Assembly: GCF_003473485.1 (NCBI RefSeq) | Contig: NC_053042.1 | Span: 18,124,501 to 18,188,500 of the forward strand | Origin: Medicago truncatula | Taxonomy: Eukaryota > Streptophyta > Magnoliopsida > Fabales > Fabaceae | Direction: 5' to 3' | Length of the DNA stretch: 64,000 bases | Part shown: one piece after another, positions 1 to 11,288 of the stretch | Layout of the letters: every line of letters starts with the position of its first letter | Position numbering within the stretch: position 1 is the stretch's first letter | Translations under genes and position numbers: made by a program | Notes under the pieces: model-generated | What the model saw: the letters and a program-made list of their open reading frames with translations, nothing else | Database searches by the model: none | Told to the model about the DNA's origin: nothing

Positions 1-389
1 TCTATAGTTTGTAATACTATTTTGGTCTCACATATAAGTAAAATAAAATCAAATAAAATTCATGTATCTGAATAAAAAGTTGAACTAATACATCTACTTT
101 GTCAAACTGTTTTTCAAATTTTGTTTGTATTTTTTATTTAATTTAAAAACACATATGCTCTAATTAGTTCTTTCTTAAAAAAATAATTAAAAATAATTAG
201 AAAGTTTTTTTTTCGTCCTCGCAAACTTATTTAGAAAACAATTAAAAAAAAATCAAAATATGAAACAAATCAAATTATCTTTATCTGGTTTTTTATAAAA
301 AAAAAAAAAAAATCTCTTTGCTTGTGTCTTCTTTTAGATTATTTTTTGTTACTCTTTATGAATATTCTAAACAATATAGCTCTTTTTAG
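1..389 (+). other. 3' part of the intron of the BAHD acyltransferase pseudogene
   Basis: The stretch is AT-rich with long T and A runs, has no reading frame worth calling, and ends in a pyrimidine-rich tract followed by AG at 388-389. The exon that follows opens with Val-Thr and a Cys-Gly-Gly motif. In many BAHD genes the single intron lies exactly before that VTxFxCGG block, so this is read as the end of that intron. Exon 1 is not visible and would lie outside the window. Confidence 0.6.
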
Positions 390-1293
390 GTGACGAATCT
401 TCGTTGCGGGGGAATGATCTTGTGCGCCTCAATTAGCCATATCTTGTGCGACGGTAGTGGTGCGTCACAATTTTTGAATGCTTGGGCCCAACTAACGAAA
501 AACCCCAATAGTAAATTGACAATTACACACCCTCTCACGACAGATGCATATTGAAAAATCGGGAGCCCCCACAAGTAAATTTTCCTCACCTAGTATACAT
601 AAAAAATCCAACATACCCTAAACAAAGCCTTTTGATGTCGTTTCTATCTAAACCACCTGTAACCACATCATTCACCTTCGGAGTCAACGAGATTAATTGC
701 TTAAAGAAACAATGCACAACATCATCGTTCAATAAAATCACAACCTTCGAAGTAGTAATAGCACACACGTGGCACTCGTTCGTTAAATCTGGTGACTTGC
801 CCTTATCTCAGAGTTTGAAGCTTTGTTTCACTTTTAGTTTTCGAAAGAAGATGAAACTTCCAGAGAGATATTATGGAAATGGGTTTGTTCTAGTTTGTGC
901 TGAGAGTACAATGAAAGATTTAGTGTCTTCTAATAACCTAGACCATTGTGTGAAACTTGTGCAACAAGCTAAAATGAGGAGTATGTTAGGTTGACAATTG
1001 ATGTGTTGAAGGATAAAACAGTAATTACTGATTGTTCTTTAGCCTTGATTATATCACAAGTGAGACAATTAGGGTTAGAAGACGTGGATTTTGGAGAAGG
1101 GAAGCCTTTTCATTTGAGTCCTTACGCTGGTAAATTGTTTTGCATTTTTTTGCCGGTTATTGGTGATCCTAAAGCGGTTAGAGTTTGTATTTCACTTCCT
1201 AAAACTATGGAAGGAAAATTTCAACGTTACATGAGAGAGATTGAGAATTGGGACAAATATGAATATAAGATGCCCATTTGGGCACGAATGTAA
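390..1293 (+). pseudogene. BAHD acyltransferase, exon 2, two frameshifts
   Basis: BAHD enzymes transfer acyl groups from CoA thioesters to alcohols or amines of specialised metabolites in the cytosol. Exon 2 opens with VTNLRCGGMILCASISH and continues into HILCD, which fits the catalytic HxxxD (about 435-449). The frame then ends at a TGA at 552. Homology resumes one frame over (DRCILKNREPPQVNFPH), implying loss of one base near 534. A second one-base loss in the A-run at 971-975 shifts the frame again, after which EEYVRLTIDVL and the C-terminal block follow to the stop at 1293. The structural DFGWGKP motif reads DFGEGKP here (about 1096-1116). Two frameshifts argue for a dead gene unless they are sequencing errors. 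Subfamily is not assignable from this exon. Confidence 0.82.
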
Positions 1294-1432
1294 TACTAGT
1301 AATTAAAGTACTCATCTAATGAATAACATCATGTTGATTATAATATTGCATGCATTCATATGGTAACCGGAAAGGCTTAAAGAATAATGAGTTTGGAGAC
1401 GAATTATACATCTAATCGAATTTTAGCATATA

Positions 1433-3880
1433 CTACATCCGTCCCTTATTATAGGATCCTTTTAGAAAAAACACGGGTTTTAAGAAAGTTATTTTGTTAA
1501 ATTTGTTGACAAATGACTTTTTTTTTCCATGTTTGCCCTTCTAATAATTGAAATCACAATTCACCATTTTCCTATATTAATTACCCACTACTATTTGAAT
1601 AATGCACCAAATTAATTTATCATTGGACCCATAATTGAAAAGGAAGCGTGAATGTAACTCTGATGTAAACTTGGAAAGGTCATGGCACAAAAAAAATGGA
1701 ACGTGAATAACCATTCCATTTTTTTTTTGTCCACAAAAATTTGGAATCATTCTTTTTTTTCCCAAAATTTCAAATTTGAAGCTCCAAACTTAAAATTTTT
1801 ACGAATTATTTTCAAATTTCTGGCGCTTTTTTTTAAGAACAAGGAGCATGAAACAACAATATATAAACATATAGAGAACTAAACATATTCTTCATGAAAT
1901 ATTATAGGAAGCCATGGAACCACCTCTTAACATAGATTTAAACATCCCTTTTAATCCTGAAAGTGAAGAGGAAACAGATAATGATCCTGAACATTATGTG
2001 GAAGAAAGTGAAGAGGAAATAGAGATTGTTATGTTTGATGAAGACCAACCACAAGAAGTTTATGACACCAACATTGCAGCTATAGAGTATGACTTTGAAG
2101 AAAATGTTCAACATGTTGATGAGAGTGAACCTGAAGGAGTCCTTAATGCTGATGGTAATGTATTTCTTCTTTATTTAATTTGATTCAAATTTTTGTTATC
2201 ATTTGTTAGGAGTAATTATACACAATATGCATTTAAATATGAAGGAACAGATAATGGACGCAAGTTTTTAAGCAACGAAGAGTGTAAGGCCGTTGCTCAT
2301 CTTCTTTTGCAGCACAGCCATGCAAGAAGACTGAAAAAAGGGACTAGAAAATTGATTGCGTCAATGTATTCAGTCTCTGTTAGTGTCATTAAACGTATTT
2401 GGAAGAGAGAAAAACTCACAGGAGATGTGTCTCATAGGAAAACAACAAATTGTGGGCGAAAAAGGATTGAACTGGATCATGATCAATTTCGTCAAGTTCC
2501 ATTATCAAAAAGGTCCAATTTTTTTTTAATATTTGTGTTATTAACATTTATTTTGTTAGGTGTAAATATCTGCTTTATTAGCAATACTTGAACTCTTAAC
2601 TGGGCATTATGTGAACCTTTTTTTAAGTACTTGTAGTACTAGTAGAACTTTCTGTTAGGCCTTTTGACGATGCTAAAACTTTTTGTTAAGTACTACTTGT
2701 AGTACTAGTAGCATTACGTGAACCTTTTTTTAAGTACCGGTAGTACAACTTTCGGTTAGTTTTACATTGGTTGTGGGGGTATACTGATCTTGATGCCATG
2801 CCACAAAGTAACTTTGTTTTTATGAAAATCATTAACTTTCGGTTAGCTTTATCATTTTTTTTAAATTACCCTGTCAATATTTACCATTTATGCTTAACAT
2901 TGCTCGTACTTTATCTTCTGTGTATTAATGCTGGAAATTGTTGGATAGGTCCACTTTGCGAGATTTAGCTGAAGCTTTGAAAATAAACAAGTCCAGTTTA
3001 TCGAGAATGCAGAAGCGTGGATGTATAAAACGCCACACAAGTACAATTAAGCCTTACTTGACTGAAGCAAACAAGATAGAAAGACTAAAGTTTTGCTTGT
3101 CAATGTTGGATAGTAGTACAATGCCACATGATCCAACCTTCAAAACAATGCATAACATTGTACATATAGACGAAAAGTGGTTTTATATGACCAAAAAATC
3201 TATGAAGTATTACTTGCTACCGGATGAAGACGAGCCACGCCGCACTTGCATAAGCAAGAACTTTATTGAAAAGGTAATGTTCTTAACTGCAATTACCCGC
3301 CCAAGATTTGATGCTGGAGGGAACGAAACCTTTTCTGGTAAAATAGGTGTTTTCCCGTTCGTCTTCAAAGAGCCAGCAAAGAGAAATAGTGTAAATAGAG
3401 TCGCAGGAACTCTTGAAACAAAATCCATCACTTCAGTGAATAGAGAAGACTGTAGAAAGTTTTTGATCGAAAAAGTTATTCCAACCATAAAAGAAAAGTG
3501 TCCAAGAGATGAAATAGGCCAACCAATTTTCATTCAACAAGATAACGCAAGATGTCACGTCAATGAGAACAACATTGAATTTCGTCAAGCTGCCTCACAA
3601 GATGGTTTCGACATTCGATTGATGTGTCAACCTCCCAATTCCCTTGAACTAAATGTCTTAGACCTTGGCTTCTTCAGTGCCATTCAATCACTGCAACATA
3701 AGGAAACACCGAAGACTATTGATGATCTAGTTGCGGCAGTGGAAAAATCATTTGAAATATTTCCATCTGACTTGGGCAATAAGATTTTGTATTTTTTAAT
3801 TTACTTTTCTTCATCTCTGAAAAAATGTTTACTTTCTTTAGTTAAATCCATTATATCAAGGAATAATGTAACCCCTTTGT
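1433..3880 (+). mobile_element. Tc1/mariner-like element, 3' end missing
   Basis: The left end reads CTACATCCGTCCCTTATTAT directly after a TA dinucleotide at 1431-1432. This matches the CTCCCTCCGT-type terminus shared by plant mariner-like elements and Stowaway MITEs, which insert at TA. A transposase gene follows about 480 bp inside. No inverted copy of this terminus was found downstream. Homology to the transposase fades near 3780, and SINE sequence begins near 3885. The element is therefore read as 3'-truncated and non-mobile. Confidence 0.75.
1914..3779 (+). pseudogene. Plant mariner-like transposase (DD39D), three exons, C-terminus lost
   Basis: Three coding blocks are visible. The first (1914-2154) is an acidic N-terminus rich in Glu and Asp. 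The second (about 2210-2512) carries a helix-turn-helix-like region with KKGTRKLIASMYSVS and RIWKRE. The third (2949-3779) is the catalytic domain. Intron 2 (2513-2948) has GT/AG ends and joins in frame as KRSTLRDLAEAL. Intron 1 (about 2155-2209) has GT/AG ends but the join is one base out of phase. The catalytic Asp codons are at 3169 (VHIDEKWF), 3541 (QQDNARCH) and 3661 (NVLDLG); the last two are separated by exactly 39 residues, the DD39D spacing of plant mariner transposases. The usual C-terminal segment after FPSD is absent. The enzyme core is thus retained but the protein is incomplete. Confidence 0.85.
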
Positions 3881-3882
3881 TT

Positions 3883-3967
3883 CTGTGAGCTTAGCTCTAT
3901 TGATAGGAAAATTGTATAATATATGAAAGGGCCGAGTTTCAAACCCCGAACATCCCACCTATTCTCT
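3883..3967 (+). repeat. tRNA-derived SINE (plus strand), split by a second SINE
   Basis: The sequence starts GTGAGCTTAGCTC, an A-box-like segment of a tRNA promoter, and carries a B-box-like GAGTTTCAAACCCC about 50 bp further on. The same arrangement recurs at 22.25, 22.52, 23.96 and 36.34 kb. The minus-strand SINE at 3968-4056 sits in its tail. Confidence 0.7.
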
Positions 3968-4056
3968 GTTTTTTTTTTTGTGGTGGCCAGGGTTTGAACC
4001 TCAGACCTTGCATATTTTATGTATTGTCCATATCAACTTAGTTAAGCTCACGGAGA
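3968..4056 (-). repeat. tRNA-derived SINE (minus strand), 14-bp target duplication
   Basis: On the minus strand it reads GTGAGCTTAACTAAG, then a B-box-like GGTTCAAACC, and ends in a poly-A tail (poly-T at 3969-3979 on the plus strand). It is flanked by the exact 14-bp direct repeat CCCACCTATTCTCT at 3954-3967 and 4057-4070. Insertion in opposite orientation to the first SINE makes the pair look like a palindrome. Confidence 0.8.
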
Positions 4057-4303
4057 CCCACCTATTCTCTTTAAAAAGGAGAATCTTTAGTCACTATGCT
4101 ATATGACAAAAAAAATTGTAACTTTTTTTAACATAAATAAACGATATTAATTATTGTTAAAAAAAAAGGGTTTACAACCAAGAGGTAAATTTTCAATCAG
4201 CAGAATAATTGTGAAAACAATATATTTTGGTCAATTTGGATGTAACTGGAACTAGTAATGGTGTGTAACTATAAAAAACTTTGCTTATTTATGCACTTTT
4301 GAA

Positions 4304-4986
4304 TAGGGGTGTTTGCGATGCGGTTTGATTCGGTTTTGAGGCTAAAAGTCATTCGAATTGTAAGGTAAAAAAGCATGCGGTTTGATTTTGTTCGGTTGAC
4401 TTTTAAAATAAAATCCGAACTGAACCAAACCAAACCAATGCGGTTTGGTTTGGATTGGTTGATGCGGTTTTTTTGAAACAATACAATTTTTTGTTTCCAA
4501 CATTAAAATCGAGTTAAAAAGGTAACACGACATATTTCCAACAATGTTTTTAATTTATTCCACATTACAATTTCATTTCCACTAAACAACATAAACCAAA
4601 TTAAAAATGTGGACAAAAAGTAATTATACTATGTAAGAAATGTAAAAGACTAAGATTTTATTATTCTCTAAAAGTTCAAGTAGCACAAAAATACATTTTT
4701 GAAATAAAAAACAAAGAAGAAACTTAACGAAAGAAAAAATATGTCATGTATAAAAATTTCCATTAAGTTTCTATGATTTAATTAGTGTTTTTCTTATGTT
4801 GCGGTTTGGTTTGGTTTGGTTTGGTTCGGTTGGTAAAATGAAAACCCCAAATCAAACAAAACCATGCGGTTGAGGAAAAAAGTGATCCGAATACATCCAA
4901 ATCAAATGCGATTTTTTGCGGTTTCGGTTTGAGTTGGTTTAGTTTGCGGTTTTTCTATTAGATTGGTTCAATTTTGAACACCCCTT
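4304..4986. mobile_element. Non-autonomous hAT-type element, 8-bp target duplication
   Basis: The ends read TAGGGGTGTT and AACACCCCTT, a short terminal inverted repeat of the type found in hAT elements. They are flanked by the 8-bp direct repeat CTTTTGAA at 4296-4303 and 4987-4994, the hAT duplication length. The interior is non-coding with many GCGGTTTGGTTTGG-like runs near both ends in inverted arrangement. No transposase is present. Confidence 0.72.
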
Positions 4987-4994
4987 CTTTTGAA

Positions 4995-5416
4995 CTCTTA
5001 ACTTTTTAAAAGTTATGATTTTGTCCCTTTAATAAAAATATTACAATTTTATCCCTTAACTTTACAAAAGTTGCAAATTTCACCCCTTATTTTAAAAAAA
5101 TAGCAATTTAAACCTGTTTTCTTTAAAAAATTAGCAATTTAAAGTTTAAACCCTTATCTTCAAATAACGGCCAAAATTGCTATTTTTTGTTGGGCAAAAA
5201 TCACAAATTTTTTAAAGTTAGAAGATCAAATTGCATTTAGACCATGATTGATAAATGATATTTGTACAAGTATTTTATAACAACTTTCTCGCTCATACTC
5301 ACATTATATTTATACTTTCTTTCTCTATTACTTTGATTTTTGTGTCAACGCATACTTTTCTTCGTAAAAACATGATTGTAGCAAAAGCTATAATTGAGAA
5401 GAATCTGCAGAGACTA
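4995..5416. other. Intergenic AT-rich spacer
   Basis: There is no supported gene. From 5000 to 5230 several short degenerate segments of the form ...CCCTTAACTTT..AAAAGTTGC... recur in both orientations, like the decayed termini of TIR elements, but no pair of ends with a target duplication could be drawn. Confidence 0.5.
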
Positions 5417-5542
5417 TGTCACGACCCAAAATTCAATATCGTGACCGGCGCACGAACTAGATCATTCTAGCCCGGCAAGCCTATTAATCAAACTTGACAA
5501 CTATAATAAATAAATAAAAATTTCCAATTTGAATTTCATTTA

Positions 5543-5545
<3 letters not shown>

Positions 5546-5600
<55 letters not shown>
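5546..5600. repeat. (TA)n microsatellite
   Basis: About 27 uninterrupted TA units inside the LTR. Confidence 0.95.
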
Positions 5601-5602
<2 letters not shown>

Positions 5603-6365
5603 CTGAAATTTCGATAGAGTTTCCTCTGTATTTTCAACATTTCCAAGATGTAAATCATGTTTTAAAAACCTATTATATCAGCCAGAATCTCTAAATAACA
5701 TCTTCATTTTCATACTACTTGTACAACTCAAAAAAAAAAAAACATCATAGACTCCCAAATAGCTGCAGATACATCAATTGACACTAAAATATACATAAAT
5801 AAAAGAGTCGGCCATCAAGGAGGCCTACCAACAAAATGTGACGCCGCTGAGCTTCGAGTCTACTAGCAGCTTTCTACTCAGCTGCTTGAAAATCTGGAAA
5901 AAAAATAGAAAGAGAAAGAGTAAGTCGCAAGGACTTAGTGAGAGACAACAACCACCACCAACTAGAAGGGAAACACACAAGGGCACGATTATTTATTCTT
6001 CTCAAATCTAATTTTTAATTTACAAGGCTAGTAACCGTATAAAAATATAATAACCTCACAATCAAGTGTACCATGAAAATTCATAAAACTTTGTAAATTT
6101 ATCAAACCAAATAAGACTATCAGAATTTCAATGTCGTCAAGAGGTGAAATCAAATCCACAACTTTAAAGAAAATATAGAAATCGATTATAATGAAAAGGA
6201 ATCGAGATAATCAAATCCAAATAGAATATAAAAGTCGGACTTAATGAAATGGAATCAAAATAATCACTTCAAAGAAAATATAAAACCATATTCAATTTCA
6301 TAATACCAAAATAATCAACTTTAAATAAAGTATAGAAATCCAAGTTTAGTGAAAATAATCAAATG

Positions 6366-6595
6366 GGTGAATCGAGAACTAGCTCCATCTCGTTGATAGC
6401 CCTCTCCTCCTAATGGTGGCCTTTCCATGGGGCGGCTCCATCTAACGGATAGCTCTTTTCTCTCGACTCAAAACAAAGTGTAAAACATTTTCAATTAGAG
6501 AGTTTACCTCTCATTGATAGCCCTCTCCTCCTAATGGCGGCCTTTCCATAGGGGCGGCTCCATCTAATGGGGTAACTCTACCTAATTGAAATCAC
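6366..6595. repeat. Tandem duplication of about 115 bp inside the LTR
   Basis: Two copies of a unit containing GATAGCCCTCTCCTCCTAAT and GGCGGCTCCATCTAA follow each other, with a few substitutions between them. Confidence 0.8.
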
Positions 6596-7644
6596 ATACT
6601 AGGTGCACCTAGGTCGTCGTCATTATAACCATAATTTTCAAAACACCATTCTTAAAACACAATGCTAAAACCATATTTCACAACATAACAAAACTTATTT
6701 CAAAATACGTATCATCAAAACTCAATCGAAAATCCACTACTTATAATCATAAGTAAATCCAAATCCAAATTAATATCGAATCCTTTCAAAGACGCATATT
6801 TCAAAACCACGTTTCACAACATATCAAAACTACTATGAAAATACATACAATCAAATTCTCCATTTCAATCCCTTTACTTTATAAATCGCCAGTAAAATCC
6901 AAATCCAAATAGAGCACATATTAATATCGAAAGTTTCCAAAAACATATTTTTCAAACCGTATTTCCCATATCTCCAAAACACATGTCATAATATATGCAA
7001 CCAAATCTCAATTTCAACCATTGGCCCAACAAATCATAGATAAATTCAACCAGAGACCATAATAATATCGATGACTTTAAACATGAGCATCATTGAGAAG
7101 AAAAAGTTCAAAGGGTGTGTTCCCCATTTTTATAAAAACTTTAACATAGAAAATTATCAAAATATCAATAATATTAATAGGGAAAATATGCGATAATGAT
7201 CGTTATCAACTCACAGTTACGACGAATCAACTATGTTTGCGCTCTAACCACTCCTGAAGAAGCATGTGAAGCGTCTGGCGTCATATCTCCAAAAGTCTCG
7301 GTGAGCCACTTCCATAAAATGGGTATTTTTCATCTTCCTCGAGCACAACCCTAACCCCCAAAATTCTACCAAATAACACTTGTGTCATGAGATAACTTAG
7401 CTCAGATATGTAGTGTTTCTTGTGGGTGTTTGATTTGTGGAAGAAAATTGAGGATTTGAAAGAAAAATTGGAAAAGGAAGAAGTGATGATGTGAGAGAAC
7501 AGAGAGGAAAGAGTGATACGGGAAAGAGAAAGAGAAAGGGTGTGAGGGAAAAATCTAGTAGCTTCCGTGTCTGGTTTACATTTCATTTAATTACTATTAT
7601 TTATTTTTTTTAAAAAAATCACTTTAGTGAAACGGTGCGTTACA

Positions 7645-8640
7645 TTCTTCCCCCCTTAAGAAAATTCGTCCTCGAATTTTAACCACTACTAGCCTTGGTT
7701 TTGAATAAGCGTGGGTACTTTTCACGCATCACTTCTTCGGATTAAGTTGTTTCTTCATTGAACAATCCTTGCCATAGAATACTCACCGAAACGATATCCT
7801 TTGAGCATTAACATCTCACTTTCTTATCTGTTATTGTTGTCTGATGATTAATGTAAGACAAATTCTTGTCTAACATCACATCTTCGCTGCACATCTTCGA
7901 TTAATCACTTTAAATGGTTCATAAAGGTACTTCTGAAGCATAAAAGTATGAAATACACATGAACATCTCCAAAATCTCAAACATATTCATGAAACTTTAG
8001 CTAGCTCTCCCCTTTATGCCAAACCAAACATCCTACATTAGTCAAACTTGTAAGAATACATGTTCTCCCATCGTGAACTCTTTGTGACGATGCTTCTTGT
8101 TAGAATATAACTTTTTCTCACTTTGAGTTGTCACTACACTATCTCTAACCAATTTAACCTTATCAACGACATCTTGAATCAACTCTACATCCACTAACTT
8201 AGCTATCCCAACTTCAACTATCCTAGCCCTAAATCGCCTACCATGCCGTGCCTCAAAGGCGCTATTTGACAACTAGACTGATAACTTTTGTTATATGTAA
8301 ATTTTCATCTTAGGAAAATATCAATATCAAATTACTCAAAGATCAACACAAGTTCTAAGCATATCCTCTAGGATTTATACAGTTTTCACAAATTGCCAAT
8401 CAGTCTTATGATAAAAGTTGTACTAAGACTCAAATGAGTTCCCAATATAGATCATAAAGACTTCCAAAACTGAACTACAATTTAAGATTCAGTATCAGAG
8501 ATAATGGAAAACAACGCACCCTACAAGGTGACAACCTCAAGTAAAATAGATCCCAACATACTGAGGTACAATATTAGTAGTCTTCACAGGTAAGAAATGG
8601 ACATAAATGGTCAACTTGTCCATAATCACACACACCAAGC
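7645..8640 (-). pseudogene. Chromovirus pol remnant: integrase C-terminal half and chromodomain
   Basis: Reading from 8640 downward on the minus strand, the sequence gives an integrase-core segment (VIMDKLTIYVHFLPVKTT, cf. family VDRLTKSAHFIPVKTT). Next come the integrase C-terminal part around 8272-8042 (RHGRRFRARIVEVG, then LIQDVVDKVKLVRDSV) and a chromodomain-like end (EETT, SEEVMREKYPRLF) near 7740. The polypurine tract follows. The frame is broken repeatedly. Everything upstream of the mid-integrase (gag, protease, reverse transcriptase) is absent, and homology stops a few bases before the THIM start codon. Confidence 0.8.
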
Positions 8641-8646
8641 TTTTTG

Positions 8647-10429
8647 ATGGAAGAGAGCAAGAAGAAGAAGAAAGAGGAGTTGGAATGGAGAAGAAAGACA
8701 TGGAAACTAGTTTCAAAGGTTCGAATGGAATCACCGCTGATTCAATGCATAACTAATTTCGTATCAATGGATTTAATGGCGAATACTCTCTTATCAGCTG
8801 GAGCATCACCAGCAATGGTTCATTCACTCGAAGAGATATCAGAATTCACTCCACGAGTAAGTGCTCTCTGTCTTAATGTTGGAACACTCTCATCTTCTTC
8901 TCTTCCTGCTATGATAGCTGCTGCTAAGCTATGCTCTCAGTTGAATATCCCTTGGGTTCTTGATCCTGTTGCTGTCTCTGCTTCTTCTTTCCGTTTCGAT
9001 GCTTGCGTTCAACTTGTTACATTCAAACCAACTGTTATTCGAGGAAATGCCTCTGAAATTATCTCCCTTTCTTCTTCCTCACTTCAATCCTCCGCTGCCT
9101 CAATGGTAATTCTAAACTATTATATTTGATTCTTGAAAATATCATAATTAAAGACAATTTGACTTACTGGATTAATTGAACCTAATTGCATGTGTCCGCG
9201 TAGGACAGACACGTCACACACGACAAATCTTCCATCAGAAGTGTCTCGGTGCTATCAACTACATATAAGTTGAATATGTGTTTATATAAGCTGTAGAGAT
9301 CCTTCACCTTAGGATTACAAATGATAGCATTAGAGGTGTTTGTATCTTTTGCAACGGATCTAAATCCAACTCTAGAGAGATAATTGAGGCTGTACTGGTT
9401 GTAGAAAAGATGATTGAATGTTTGCTTAGGCTGTTTCGTCATGAATGAAAATGATTTAGACTCTTTAAATTTCAATTCCTTGTATTTCTCTGCATTTAGG
9501 ACAATTGTGATACTATTTGAAGTGCTTACACATACAGAAAAAAAGGCACTTAAAAAACTTTACCATGAATCCAGGGACTTCAAATTTAAATATCTAAATT
9601 CGTATGAAGGAGATATCAGATAGGTAGGTTCCATAGTAATAATCTAAGTTCGTGTGGAGGAGATATGTAGATTATGTAGTAAAAAGGGTAGATTATATGC
9701 GGGGCAGCTTAATCACTAGAATAAGAGAGCAATGAAATTAGACTATAGGCAAAAACTATTCAGAAACTTTTTGAGGCCCATGGTTCGGCAATAGAAATGA
9801 TCTATAATAGAATATTATGATGTCATTTCATTTATATAGCTAATCCCACCTACTATGATAAGGTTTGGTGGTTGTTGTGTTTCTGATAGTTTTCCCTAGG
9901 AAAGGTAGATGGAAAAAATATATTTCATTTTCAAGGTCTTATCTAAGATTAAACTAAAACTCTGTTCATCCCTTCTCTAACCTTTGATCTTGGGTTTTGG
10001 ATTTGCACTCTGTAAATTAGCTTTTCTGTTGTGAAGGGTGTGGACAGTACTCACGGTTCAATGGATGCAGTTGAAGCAGCAAAGTTGTTGGCTCAAACAA
10101 GTGGTGCCATAGTTGCAGTGTCAGGGGCCACTGACATTGTCACAGATGGAAATCAAGTTGTTGGTGCTCACAATGGTGTGCCATTGATGCAAAAAATAAC
10201 AGCAACGGGGTGTGCAGTCACTGCACTTATTGCTGCCTTTGTTGCAGTTGACAAAAGCCATGCTTTAGATGCGGCAGTATCAGCATTAGCTGTATTTGGT
10301 GTTGCTGGTGAGTTGGGAATGAAGATGGCGAAAGGTCCTTCATCGTTGCGGATGCACTTGATAGATTCACTCTACGGTCTTGATGAAGCTACCTTGCAAT
10401 CTCATGTTAATATCACTAGCTTGTGTTGA
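8647..10429 (+). CDS. THIM: Hydroxyethylthiazole kinase (ThiM type), two exons
   Basis: The enzyme phosphorylates 4-methyl-5-(2-hydroxyethyl)thiazole with ATP in the thiamin salvage pathway (EC 2.7.1.50). Exon 1 is 8647-9105 and exon 2 is 10037-10429; the 931-bp intron has GT..AG ends and phase 0, joining ...SSAASM to GVDSTHG. The product is 283 residues, close to the usual plant length of about 275. Visible family blocks are TNFVSMDLMANTLLSAGASP (residues 36-55), LNVGTL, DPVAVSAS (from 106), RGNASEI (from 132), VAVSGATDIV and ATGCAVTALIAAF (from 209) with the conserved Cys212. The first Met after the retroelement junction is used; no upstream in-frame Met exists. No transit peptide is evident. 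Only chromovirus sequence lies upstream, so its promoter is either supplied by that remnant or lost. No coding disruption is seen. Confidence 0.93.
9106..10036 (+). other. Intron of THIM
   Basis: It begins GTAATTC and ends with a T-rich tract and GTGAAG. It holds a minus-strand open stretch (9182-9475) without recognisable homology. A short direct repeat (TCGTATGAAGGAGATAT / TCGTGTGGAGGAGATAT) lies near 9600 and 9650. Confidence 0.8.
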
Positions 10430-11288
10430 AATCTGAAGATCCGCATGTAGCTCTTGCAAATCGGTAATATTATTACATTTTTATCTATCATAGCTCATAG
10501 TTGTTATTGTTATCCAATCCATCAGTTGAAGATGGATCATTAGCGACAGTGGAGATCCTCAATAATCAGTAGCTAGTAATAACAGGATGTTCTGCTTTAA
10601 TATATCTCACGGTTTCACTAGCATTGCCTTGGCTAGAAAGAATGGTCTAGTTTTTGTTGTCCTCCTAACTTATTTTGGTCAACGTTAACCGTATTTTGAA
10701 AGTTAATTCCTTATAATGTCTATGATGCATAGGAATTGATTTGTTGAAAGTTGTTCCCGAACTGTTGAGATTGAGACATTGCTTATCGTGTGGAAGATCT
10801 GTCGAGTTAAGTATATATGAGGGAATGAATAACATTTTCTTACATGTCATGCTTCTTATGCATTCTGCAGTAAACTTTTTATTTGTTCAGGTTTTTGTTT
10901 CATAGACTTATGTGATGTTGTTCCATCATGTTATTTTTTCCTTTTTCATTCTTGTTCATGTGCTATAATAGCTAATGTTTCACCACTTATGATGCCTGTG
11001 ACTTGTTTGATATTTCTTTTTCTCTTTTTAATGCGTAACATGTAGTCTGAGGTAATTTTCGCTCAAAGTTCATCTTCAGATTGATTAAATGGCACTAAGT
11101 AAGCAGTAGCTACAAATACCCTTTTTTAAACACAAAAATACTACAAATCACCATATTTGGTTTCATGGGATTACAAATAAGATATCAAATACAATTTTTC
11201 AATCAAACTTGACAGCATACAAGAACAATCTCATTGTCATCTGTAATTAAAAACCACTCGGTCGCTTTTCCATTTCTACAGTACAGTA
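10430..11288. other. Convergent intergenic region between THIM and the dirigent gene
   Basis: It should hold the 3' UTRs of both genes. No further gene, repeat or terminal inverted repeat was recognised. Confidence 0.6.

Larger units (their letters stand above)
5417..7644 (-). repeat. Long terminal repeat of a Ty3/gypsy chromovirus (3' LTR, minus strand)
   Basis: The segment starts TGTCACGACCC and ends GTGCGTTACA, so it has TG..CA ends in the plus reading. It is followed directly by TTCTTCCCCCCTTAAG, which on the minus strand is the polypurine tract CTTAAGGGGGGAAGAA that precedes a 3' LTR. The length is about 2.2 kb. The 115-bp tandem unit at 6366-6595 and the (TA)n tract at 5546-5600 lie within it. 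Open frames inside are LTR by-products. Confidence 0.8.

Noticed and set aside
3210..3533. Minus-strand 107-codon frame
   Set aside because: Antisense to the mariner transposase catalytic exon.
3883..4056. tRNA genes suggested by A-box and B-box matches (also at 22.2, 22.5, 24.0, 36.3 kb)
   Set aside because: The units have poly-A tails and target duplications and do not fold into a complete cloverleaf by eye; they are SINEs.
5000..5230. MITE with CCCTTAACTTT termini
   Set aside because: Several similar short segments occur in both orientations but no consistent ends or duplication could be defined.
7281..7586. Ser/Phe-rich minus-strand frame
   Set aside because: Lies inside the LTR, low complexity, not conserved as a protein as far as can be told.
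9182..9475. Minus-strand 97-codon frame in the THIM intron
   Set aside because: No homology recognised and no promoter features; kept only as a note in the intron entry.
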